Shown piece by piece: positions 51,643 through 59,578 of a stretch of 64,000 nucleotides of DNA. A model generated the notes under the pieces. It saw nothing but the letters and a program-made list of their open reading frames with translations. It ran no database searches and was not told the DNA's origin. Within the stretch, counting starts at the first letter, position 1, and the number at the start of each line of letters is the position of its first letter. Source of the DNA: UBA5072 sp041737175 (GTDB lineage Bacteria; Bacteroidota; Bacteroidia; Bacteroidales; UBA10428); the NCBI GenBank assembly GCA_041737175.1, contig JBGSSF010000006.1:62001-126000 (forward strand), read 5' to 3'. The position numbers were made by a program, and so were the translations under genes.

Positions 51643-52814
51643 AGATTTTAATGGTGCTCGATCGTGAGTTCCCTCCCGATATCCGGGTGGAAAATGAAAT
51701 ATCTGCTTTGTCACAGGCGGGACATGACGTTCATATTGCCTGCTATACCCGGAAAAACAAGCCGGAATATGAAAAAACACCCCGGGTAACCATACACAGG
51801 AAACCCATCACTCCGTTGATTTACAAATCAAGTGTGGCAAGCCTCACACTGCCCGGCTATTTCTTGTTCTGGAAACGATTTCTCAGAAAAATACTGGGCA
51901 ATGAGCCGTTTGATGTCCTGCATATCCATGATCTGCCCCTGGTTGGCGTTGGAAGGATATTAAAAAAAGACTTTCCCCTGAAATTGATTGCCGACCTCCA
52001 TGAAAACTGGCCTGCTTTTTTGGAGATTTCCAAACACACCAATACTCCAGCAGGAAAATTACTTTCTCCGATCTTTTTATGGCGCAGGTATGAGAAACGG
52101 ATTCTGCGACATGCAGATGCAATTATTGTTGTGGTTGAAGAAGCAAAGGCCCGGCTTATCGGTCTGGGGATCCCTTCATCAGGTATCTTTGTTGTTTCCA
52201 ATACCCTTAACCTCAGTGATGTTCAGGTGACCGATCGTCCATACACCGGTGGCGCCATGCTTTATTATGCAGGCGGAATTAACTTTCACCGGGGTTTGCA
52301 AAACGTCATTCTCGCCATGCACCGCTCCAGGAATAAACAAATCAGGTTCCGGATACTCGGTGAGGGCAGCTATAAGACTGATTTGGAAAAGCTGACAGAA
52401 AGTCTTTCTTTAAATAATAGCGTAATATTTGAGGGTTACCAGCCTTTCCGGCAGGTTATGGATATGCTTTCCGAATCAGATTTTGCCATAATTCCACACA
52501 TTAAGACAGAACACACTGACTCTACCATACCGCATAAGCTCTTTCAGTACATGTATGCACAAAAACCAGTAATTGCAAGCGATTGCCTTCCGCTTAAAAG
52601 AATATTGGAAGAGACAGGTTCAGGTTTTGTCTATCCTTCCAATGATATCGAACGCCTGGGGGCATTGCTTGACCGGTTAGGAACAACAGAATATAATGAC
52701 ATGGGCACCCGTGGCAGAAAGGCGGTGATCGAAAAATACAACTGGGAAAACGACAGCAGGGTGCTGGCTGCCATTTACAGGGATTATTTACCGCGACAGG
52801 TTGTTAATCATTAA
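51639..52814 (+). CDS. Glycosyltransferase, GT4-like
   Basis: 391 residues. N-domain MKILMVLDREFPPDIRVENEISALSQAGHDVHI (spread over the first 33 residues) and DVLHIHDLPLVGVG; C-domain YYAGGINFHRGLQNVI, RILGEGSYKTDLEKL, and VPHKLFQYM-like IPHKLFQYMYAQKPVIAS with the donor Glu replaced by Gln-Tyr context as in several related enzymes. Starts at GTG, coupled to wecB. Acceptor and donor unknown; ManNAc-derived sugars are plausible. Confidence 0.87.
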   Translation: MKILMVLDREFPPDIRVENEISALSQAGHDVHIACYTRKNKPEYEKTPRVTIHRKPITPLIYKSSVASLTLPGYFLFWKRFLRKILGNEPFDVLHIHDLPLVGVGRILKKDFPLKLIADLHENWPAFLEISKHTNTPAGKLLSPIFLWRRYEKRILRHADAIIVVVEEAKARLIGLGIPSSGIFVVSNTLNLSDVQVTDRPYTGGAMLYYAGGINFHRGLQNVILAMHRSRNKQIRFRILGEGSYKTDLEKLTESLSLNNSVIFEGYQPFRQVMDMLSESDFAIIPHIKTEHTDSTIPHKLFQYMYAQKPVIASDCLPLKRILEETGSGFVYPSNDIERLGALLDRLGTTEYNDMGTRGRKAVIEKYNWENDSRVLAAIYRDYLPRQVVNH

Positions 52815-52824
52815 GATTTAAACT

Positions 52825-54954
52825 ATGCTCCAGGCATTAATACACAAAGGTTCGGTCAGGGCAGAAGAGGTTCCTGCACCGGTGGTTGGTAAAGGCAGGA
52901 TTCTAATCAGGGTTGTAAACAGCTGTATATCGGCAGGAACTGAAATGGCAGGCGTATCCACCACCGGAAAGTCACTGGTCAGAACCATGCTTGAACAGCC
53001 CGAAAAGATCAAAAAGATTCTGAATTTACTTAAATCCGAAGGCCTTTCAAAACTTCTTAACCAGTACAAATTCATCCAGGAATCAGGACAACCCACAGGA
53101 TATTCCGTGAGCGGAATGATCGTCGGAATCGGAGAGGATGTTACAGGTTTTAAACAGGGTGAGCGTGTGGCTGCTGCAGGAGGCGGTTTTGCTTACCATG
53201 CCGAATTTGTGGAGGTACCTAAAAACCTCGTTGTGCCTGTTCCCGCAGGTGTTGATTACCGTGAGGCATCCACTGTTGCCATCGGAGCCATCGCGCTGCA
53301 TGGCGTGAGACGAACCGCCCTGGAAATCGGAGAATTCTGTGTCGTAATCGGGGCAGGCATCCTGGGTCTCATAGCTGTTCAGATACTAAACAAAGCTGGT
53401 ATACGGGTCATTGCAGTTGATATAGACCATGAACGTCTCAGTATTGCGGCTGAAACAGGAGCCGAACATACTATTGATTCCTCTGCCGAAGATCCTGTTA
53501 AGGCCGTCGAAAATATTACAGGCGGCCATGGCGCCGATGCTGTGCTTTATGCCGCAGCAACCTCCGACAGCAAACCTTTATCCCAGGCTTTCCAAATGTG
53601 CCGGCGGAAGGGGAAGGTGGTGCTCATGGGAGTATCCGGCATGGAACTTAACCGGAAAGACCTGTATCCAGGAGAGCTGGATCTGCTGATTTCCACTTCT
53701 TACGGTCCGGGCCGATATGACAAGGATTATGAAGAAGATGGAAAGGATTATCCTTACGGATACATAAGGTGGACCGAAGGACGGAATTTCACGGAGTATC
53801 TGCGGCTGCTGGAATCAGGGAAGATACGAATTGAACAGCTTGTTCGCAAAGTATATCCGATTGAAGAGGCGGAACTGGCATTTGATTCACTTAAAGACTC
53901 GCACAATAAGCCTTTGATAGTACTGCTGGATTATGGTAAGCCGGATATTGCTGCCTCGCTTCCGATCAGCAGAAAACTGGATCTGAACCGAAATGCGCAC
54001 ATCAAGGAGGGACTTATCCGGGTAGGAATAATCGGTATTGGCAATTTTTCCCAGTCGGTTCACCTCCCAAACCTGGAAAAGCTCAGCAGTAAATATTTGA
54101 TATACGCGCTGGCCAGTCAGTCGGGAGTAAAGGTTAAAAATGCAGGAGTCTTCTATAATGCGCAATATGTAACCACGCAATACGATGAAATCATCAGCGA
54201 CAGCAACATCGATCTGGTTATGATATGCACACGGCATGGCAATCACGCTTCACTGGCATTGAAAGCCCTGCAGGCGGGGAAGCATGTGTTTGTCGAGAAA
54301 CCTCTGGCCACTAAAGATAAGGACCTGATAGCACTTGAAGAGTACTTTGAAACAAAATCCGGTGATACTCCACTGTTAATGGTTGGTTTTAACCGAAGAT
54401 TCAGCCCTTATATCCGTGAAATTAAAAAGCATACCGATAAGCGTGTGGGTCCCCTAATAATCCATTATCGCATGAATGCCGGATTCCAGCCTGCGGATCA
54501 CTGGACTCACAAGGATGGCGGAAGGATCATTGGTGAGGCCTGCCATATTATTGACCTGATGAATGCTTTGGTCAACAGCAAAGTAGGCACCGTTCATTCA
54601 GAAAGCAGTTTTACCGGTAAAAGCAAATTCACACCTGATGATAATAAATCAATTCTAATTAAATACGAAGACGGTTCAATGGCCACGATCGAATACATTT
54701 CCATGGGCAGCAAGGAACTCTCTAAGGAATACATGGAGGTTCATTTTGATGAGAAATCAATCATACTCGATGATTACAAACAATTATCTTCACATGGATT
54801 CAAAATCCGTCCGATACGCTCAAAAGCAGGATTAAAAGGACATCTGGAAGAACTTGAAGTATTGTATGATTGTTTGAAAGGGAATAAACCGGGATGGCCC
54901 GTTGATTTGGCTGCCCTGTCAGAAACAACCCGGATCACTTTCAATATAGCTTAA
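52825..54954 (+). CDS. Bi-domain oxidoreductase: zinc-type alcohol dehydrogenase fused to Gfo/Idh/MocA
   Basis: 709 residues. Residues 1-370 are an MDR alcohol dehydrogenase (GYSVSGMIVGIGEDVTGFKQGERVAAAG, FCVVIGAGILGLIAVQIL for NAD(P)). Residues from about 395 are a Gfo/Idh/MocA dehydrogenase (LIRVGIIGIGNFSQSVHLPN, ICTRHGNHASLALKALQAGKHVFVEKPL with the EKP motif, GEACHIIDLMNAL). This fusion occurs in polysaccharide loci; it probably oxidises or reduces a sugar-nucleotide or amide intermediate in two steps. Zinc ligands of the first domain are not obvious. 10 bases after the glycosyltransferase. Confidence 0.88.
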   Translation: MLQALIHKGSVRAEEVPAPVVGKGRILIRVVNSCISAGTEMAGVSTTGKSLVRTMLEQPEKIKKILNLLKSEGLSKLLNQYKFIQESGQPTGYSVSGMIVGIGEDVTGFKQGERVAAAGGGFAYHAEFVEVPKNLVVPVPAGVDYREASTVAIGAIALHGVRRTALEIGEFCVVIGAGILGLIAVQILNKAGIRVIAVDIDHERLSIAAETGAEHTIDSSAEDPVKAVENITGGHGADAVLYAAATSDSKPLSQAFQMCRRKGKVVLMGVSGMELNRKDLYPGELDLLISTSYGPGRYDKDYEEDGKDYPYGYIRWTEGRNFTEYLRLLESGKIRIEQLVRKVYPIEEAELAFDSLKDSHNKPLIVLLDYGKPDIAASLPISRKLDLNRNAHIKEGLIRVGIIGIGNFSQSVHLPNLEKLSSKYLIYALASQSGVKVKNAGVFYNAQYVTTQYDEIISDSNIDLVMICTRHGNHASLALKALQAGKHVFVEKPLATKDKDLIALEEYFETKSGDTPLLMVGFNRRFSPYIREIKKHTDKRVGPLIIHYRMNAGFQPADHWTHKDGGRIIGEACHIIDLMNALVNSKVGTVHSESSFTGKSKFTPDDNKSILIKYEDGSMATIEYISMGSKELSKEYMEVHFDEKSIILDDYKQLSSHGFKIRPIRSKAGLKGHLEELEVLYDCLKGNKPGWPVDLAALSETTRITFNIA

Positions 54955-54971
54955 TAATAGCGTTGCGATCC

Positions 54972-55853
54972 ATGTTTAAAACAGCATTTGTTATACTGCA
55001 TTATGAGACACTCTCTGACACTTTTAAATGTGTGGACTCCATTCTTTCTGTAAATAAATACCCTGAATGGCAAATTGTTGTTGTGGATAACGGATCTGTT
55101 AACCAATCAGGTCATACCCTCAAGGAAACTTACAAAGACAATACAAGAATACATATATTGCTCAATGGGGAAAACCTTGGATTTGCCCGGGGGAACAATG
55201 TGGGTTATCAATTTGCCAAAGAAAAACTACATACAGATTTTATTATTGTCATAAATAATGATACCATCCTGCATCAACCTGATTTTATAGAGACCCTGCT
55301 GAACAGGTACAACCGGAAAAGATTTGATATCCTGGGGCCGGATATATTATCACTCAAAGACGGTTCACATCAGAATCCGCGGAAAGAAGTACTTGACAGT
55401 GTGCCGGTGGTTAAAAAGTACATTCGTTATTTTCGTGTGACTCTGCTTTTGAATTACCTGTTTATTGACAATTTCATCATCGGTATAAAGAAGTTTTTCA
55501 TCCCGTCTTCCACGCTGCCAAGTGCCACCCAGGGGAAAATCAATCCGGATAACCTTGAAATGGAACAAGTGAAATTGCATGGCAGTGCCCTTGTATTTTC
55601 CCCGGATTATCTTAAAAAATATAATGTTGCTTTCTACCCTGAAACATTTCTATATTGTGAAGAATCAATTCTGTTTTTCTTTGTAAGAAAAGATAACCTT
55701 GCCACGGTATATTATCCCGCTGTCAGCATCCTTCATAAGGAGGATGCCACCAGTGATTATCTTTACAAAAAGGCACGTCTGAAAAGGAGGTTTTATTTAA
55801 AAAACAATTTAAAATCGGCTCGTGTTCTCCTGAAATTATTAAAGAACTCATAA
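54972..55853 (+). CDS. Glycosyltransferase family 2
   Basis: About 293 residues. ATG preferred over a TTG 9 bases upstream. FVILHYETLSDTFKCVDSIL, VVVDNGSVNQSG, NGENLGFARGNNVGYQFA and FIIVINNDTIL (the metal-binding Asp motif) define a GT2 of the rhamnosyl-transferase-like sort; KLHGSALVFSPDYL supplies the acceptor region. No TM segment. Ends 1 base before the methyltransferase. Confidence 0.9.
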   Translation: MFKTAFVILHYETLSDTFKCVDSILSVNKYPEWQIVVVDNGSVNQSGHTLKETYKDNTRIHILLNGENLGFARGNNVGYQFAKEKLHTDFIIVINNDTILHQPDFIETLLNRYNRKRFDILGPDILSLKDGSHQNPRKEVLDSVPVVKKYIRYFRVTLLLNYLFIDNFIIGIKKFFIPSSTLPSATQGKINPDNLEMEQVKLHGSALVFSPDYLKKYNVAFYPETFLYCEESILFFFVRKDNLATVYYPAVSILHKEDATSDYLYKKARLKRRFYLKNNLKSARVLLKLLKNS

Positions 55854-55854
55854 A

Positions 55855-56814
55855 ATGACTTGCAGAATTTGCGGTAATGAAAAGAACAACCCGACTTACA
55901 CAGGTAGGGAAATGTATTTCGGTTTCCGTGATACATTTGAATATTTCCAGTGCGCTGTATGCGGTTGTCTGCAGATTGCGGAATTTCCCGAAAACCTGTC
56001 AAAATACTATCCCAGGGAATATGGCGCCTACAAGTTGCATGAAAAGATTCATGAGAATAAATTCATCCGGCTTCTGAAAAGGAAGAAACTGGAGAATAGT
56101 CTTGGTATTAATAATAATCCTCTCGGCTTACTGCTGAATTTAGTCATTGATAAAGGATTTGTCAGGTATCTTAAACCCACCCATATTACAATTGACTCAA
56201 GCATACTGGATGTGGGTACGGGCCATGGCTCACGACTCATAGGGCTGAAAAAGAAAGGTTTCAAAAACCTTACAGGTATTGAGCCCTTTATCGATGAAGA
56301 TATTGAATACGATATCGGTGTCAGGGTATATAAAAAGAAACTTTCTGAAGCAGAAGGCCTGTATGATATGGTAATGCTGAATCACTCTTTCGAGCATATG
56401 CCTGATCCGCTGGGGGCAATGAAGGATATATACCGGTTATTGAAAAACGGGCGCACAGCTTTAATCAGAATTCCTGTGGCGGATTCATATGCTTGGGAAA
56501 AATACAGAACCAACTGGATGGCTATGGACCCTCCCAGGCATTTCTTTTTGCATACCAACAAAAGCATGAAAATCCTCGCGGAAAAATCAGGCTTTGTTAT
56601 TACTGATGTAATTTATGATTCGAAGGATTTTCAGTATGCTGCCAGTGAACAATTGTTAAGGGATATTCCCTTGCAGGCTCCTAACTCTTATTATCTCCAC
56701 CGGAAGTTATCTGTCTTTAAGAGATCCGAACTGAAAAAATTTGCCAAAATGGCAAAAGAGCTCAACCAGACCAAGCGGGGTGATACGGCTTGTTTTTACC
56801 TTTATAAGAAATAA
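55855..56814 (+). CDS. Class I SAM methyltransferase with N-terminal zinc-ribbon-like motif
   Basis: 319 residues. N-terminal CRICGNEK and CAVCGCLQI form a CxxC-CxxC zinc-binding unit, then a methyltransferase domain with ILDVGTGHGSRLIGLKKKGF (SAM motif I), GIEPFID, and MVMLNHSFEHMPDPLGAMKDI. Common in LPS/EPS loci, where members methylate sugars or lipid-linked glycans. Substrate unknown. Confidence 0.87.
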   Translation: MTCRICGNEKNNPTYTGREMYFGFRDTFEYFQCAVCGCLQIAEFPENLSKYYPREYGAYKLHEKIHENKFIRLLKRKKLENSLGINNNPLGLLLNLVIDKGFVRYLKPTHITIDSSILDVGTGHGSRLIGLKKKGFKNLTGIEPFIDEDIEYDIGVRVYKKKLSEAEGLYDMVMLNHSFEHMPDPLGAMKDIYRLLKNGRTALIRIPVADSYAWEKYRTNWMAMDPPRHFFLHTNKSMKILAEKSGFVITDVIYDSKDFQYAASEQLLRDIPLQAPNSYYLHRKLSVFKRSELKKFAKMAKELNQTKRGDTACFYLYKK

Positions 56815-56825
56815 TTTTGGAAAGG

Positions 56826-58034
56826 ATGAATGGTGAAGCATTATCAAGTTTGCATTCTCTCGATAATTGGATCAGTGAAAACGGATATGCCGGGTATGAT
56901 CCCTATGATATTAAAGGAAATCCTTATATACTGACCCTTACTGAAAAAGGCAACCATAGCTTCCCGTTCACCATGATACGGGAGATAGTTTTCGAACTTT
57001 TTTATAATTTCCCTGTGCTCTCAAGACGCATCCTGAAGATAAAAACGGCCATGAATGCCAAGGCTATGGGCTTGTTCGCATCTTCCTATGCAGATCTGTA
57101 TTCACTAAAAAAAGAAGAAGTTTATGCGCAAAATTCATCCTTTTGCCTGAACTGGTTAAAGGAAAACAAATCGGAGACTTCCCGTGGTGCGGGCTGGGGA
57201 TACCCGTTCAACTGGCAATCCAAAGAATTCATACCTGCCGGCACACCCAACGGCATTGTCACAACTACCGCTGCGGATGCCTTTTGGAAACATTATAGGA
57301 TTTTTAATGATCAGGAAGCATTGGTGTATTGCACCAGGATCTGCGATTTTCTCAGCACCTTACCCGTTGACCCGGTTGCTCATGATCAGATCTGCTTTTC
57401 CTATACACCCCTTTTCATCAATCATGTCCATAATCTGAATCTTTTTGTTGCCGAGTTTCTGATTAAAACGGGGATGGAAACCGCCAATAACTCCTGGATA
57501 GACCAGGGCAATAAGGCTGTCAATTATACCATCTCGAACCAGATGAAAAATGGGGCATTTGATTATAACGGTCCTCCTGAAAAGCCCGGCAATCATATTG
57601 ACAATTACCACACCGGCTTTGTATTGCGCATGCTGTATTCCATCTGGAAGCTCACAGGCAGGGAGGATGTTTATATCGCTCTCAGCAAATGTTACAGTCA
57701 TTATGTTAGTAACTTCTTTGAAGACAGGACAATACCTAAACTAATGCCCGACAGAAAATACCGGATTGATATCCATTCCTGCGCTGAAAGCATCCATTGC
57801 CTTTCCGAATTGGCTGATGAATTCCCTGAAGGGATTCCGCTGGCTGAAAATATCCTGAATTGGACCATTCAGAATTTGCAGCATAAAACAGGTTACTTTT
57901 ATTACGGCATTTTGAAAAGCCGTTTCACTGGAATACCATTCAAATCGAAAATACCTTATATTCGCTGGGGTCAGGCATGGATGCTCAGGGCCATGACCAG
58001 TTACCTGATGGCTGTCAAATCTTCAAAAGCATGA
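56826..58034 (+). CDS. Alpha/alpha-toroid protein of polysaccharide loci (VpsJ-like)
   Basis: About 402 residues. Repeating helix pairs with conserved GWGYPFNWQSKEFIPAGTPNGIVTT (split around residues 115-140), HNLNLFVAEFLIKTG, NQMKNGAFDYNGPP, DNYHTGFVLRMLYSI and IPYIRWGQAWMLRAM, the pattern of (alpha/alpha)6 glycosidase-like barrels. Similar proteins in EPS operons have sometimes been mislabelled as aminolevulinate dehydratase; nothing here resembles that enzyme. Whether it cuts, epimerises or only binds sugar is unknown. Confidence 0.6.
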   Translation: MNGEALSSLHSLDNWISENGYAGYDPYDIKGNPYILTLTEKGNHSFPFTMIREIVFELFYNFPVLSRRILKIKTAMNAKAMGLFASSYADLYSLKKEEVYAQNSSFCLNWLKENKSETSRGAGWGYPFNWQSKEFIPAGTPNGIVTTTAADAFWKHYRIFNDQEALVYCTRICDFLSTLPVDPVAHDQICFSYTPLFINHVHNLNLFVAEFLIKTGMETANNSWIDQGNKAVNYTISNQMKNGAFDYNGPPEKPGNHIDNYHTGFVLRMLYSIWKLTGREDVYIALSKCYSHYVSNFFEDRTIPKLMPDRKYRIDIHSCAESIHCLSELADEFPEGIPLAENILNWTIQNLQHKTGYFYYGILKSRFTGIPFKSKIPYIRWGQAWMLRAMTSYLMAVKSSKA

Positions 58035-58035
58035 T

Positions 58036-59538
58036 ATGCTCCCTGTACTGAAATCGACATTAAAGAATACCTTTATTTACAGCATCGGGACTTTTTCTTC
58101 CCGCTTAGCGGGATTTATCCTTATTCCGTTATATACAGCACGATTTAGCGTGGAAGAATACGGTATGATGGGAATTATGGAAATCACCTCCCAGGTATTG
58201 CTGGCCTTGCTCGGTTTTAGTTTGTATAATGCCTTTTTTCGTTGGTACTGGGACAAGAACTTTATTGCCAAACAAAAATCAATCCTGTTTACCATTCTTG
58301 TTTTTCTAATTTTTCAGATATCGCTATTTCTCATCCTGGTATTGTCTTTTCAGCAAGATCTATCCTATCTCCTCTTTGATTCGGACCGCAATTCCTACCT
58401 CATTCGGTTGCTGATCCTGGTAAGCGGACTCGAGGCTGTCGGGGTTGTGGTTTCCACCCTGTTGCGACTGAAAGAAAGAGCTGCGTTTTATACGTTGTTA
58501 CAGGTTGTGAAGCTCACCATCAGCCTGTTGTCCACCATTTATCTGATCGTTTACCGCAACAGGAACATCGAAGCTGTTTATGAAGCCCAGCTCATCGCCA
58601 ATGTTGTGTACCTCCTCCTAATATTCAACGTATTGCGAAAGAACATCGAATTGAAGTTTGAATGGAAGATCCTCAAGGATATGCTTTCCTTCAGTCTTCC
58701 CCTAGTTCTGACTTCATTATCCGGAATTATTCTGAACATAACGGACCGGTATACGCTGAGGTTTCTTGCGGATATGGCTGATGTAGGGGTTTATTCACTG
58801 GGGTTCAAGGTTGCCAATACCCTGCGGGTTTTTCTGATAGCCTCCGTTAATCTTGCCCTCCAGCCCATCATTTTTAAAATGATGGATGAACCCGGCAATA
58901 AACGATTTTACGCCAAGGTGATGACCTATTTCACCTTTGGCCTGATGTTTTTTGTTTTGTTCTTTTCCCTTTACGCTCCTGAGATCATCAAGGTCATTTC
59001 AAAACAGAACATGCAATACTGGAACGCCTGGAAACTTGTACCAGTCCTTTCATTTTCCATGTTGTTCAGCATGCTGCGGGATGTTTCATATACCGGTTTG
59101 AATATTACCAAGAAAACTAAAATTATCGCTCTCCTGGTGATATCCGCCGCAATACTGAATATTCTTCTGAATCTGCTTTTCATACCAGTCTGGGGTTTCT
59201 ATGGGGCATCAGTGGCCACTGCAATATCCCAGGTTATTTACTTCGTTGCAGTTTACTTCGTGGCCCAAAGATTCTATTCCATTCCCTATGAGATTAAAAA
59301 AATCATACTGATGATCTGTGTTGGCATTTTGCTTTTTGCGGCAGGTCTGTTTACCAATTCGTGGCCCCTGGCATTCAGGCTTGTCATTAAGTTGGTTTTA
59401 ATCGCATCCTTTCCCTTCTTCCTGTATTGGTTCGGGTTTTATGAATCCATTGAACTGGAACGACTCGGTCAGTTCTGGCGGAAGTGGCGGAATCCTTTGG
59501 AATGGAGGAAAAACTTGCGCAAATTAAAACTGAATTAA
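58036..59538 (+). CDS. Polysaccharide flippase (Wzx/MATE-like)
   Basis: 500 residues and about 14 TM segments. Opens FIYSIGTFSSRLAGFILIPLYTARFSVEEYGMM, the usual PST-family N-terminus, with SFSLPLVLTSLSGIILNITDRYTLRFL at the start of the second half. It should flip lipid-linked repeat units across the inner membrane. Starts 1 base after the toroid gene's stop. No polymerase (Wzy) is seen, unless YfhO downstream or a gene outside the window serves. Confidence 0.9.
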   Translation: MLPVLKSTLKNTFIYSIGTFSSRLAGFILIPLYTARFSVEEYGMMGIMEITSQVLLALLGFSLYNAFFRWYWDKNFIAKQKSILFTILVFLIFQISLFLILVLSFQQDLSYLLFDSDRNSYLIRLLILVSGLEAVGVVVSTLLRLKERAAFYTLLQVVKLTISLLSTIYLIVYRNRNIEAVYEAQLIANVVYLLLIFNVLRKNIELKFEWKILKDMLSFSLPLVLTSLSGIILNITDRYTLRFLADMADVGVYSLGFKVANTLRVFLIASVNLALQPIIFKMMDEPGNKRFYAKVMTYFTFGLMFFVLFFSLYAPEIIKVISKQNMQYWNAWKLVPVLSFSMLFSMLRDVSYTGLNITKKTKIIALLVISAAILNILLNLLFIPVWGFYGASVATAISQVIYFVAVYFVAQRFYSIPYEIKKIILMICVGILLFAAGLFTNSWPLAFRLVIKLVLIASFPFFLYWFGFYESIELERLGQFWRKWRNPLEWRKNLRKLKLN

Positions 59539-59578
59539 AGCAATTTAAATATCTTCGTTCCTCCTAATTATCCCGATC

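Noticed and set aside
56826..58034. Aminolevulinate dehydratase
   Set aside because: None of the metal or Schiff-base lysine motifs of that enzyme is present; the helical repeat pattern fits a toroid.
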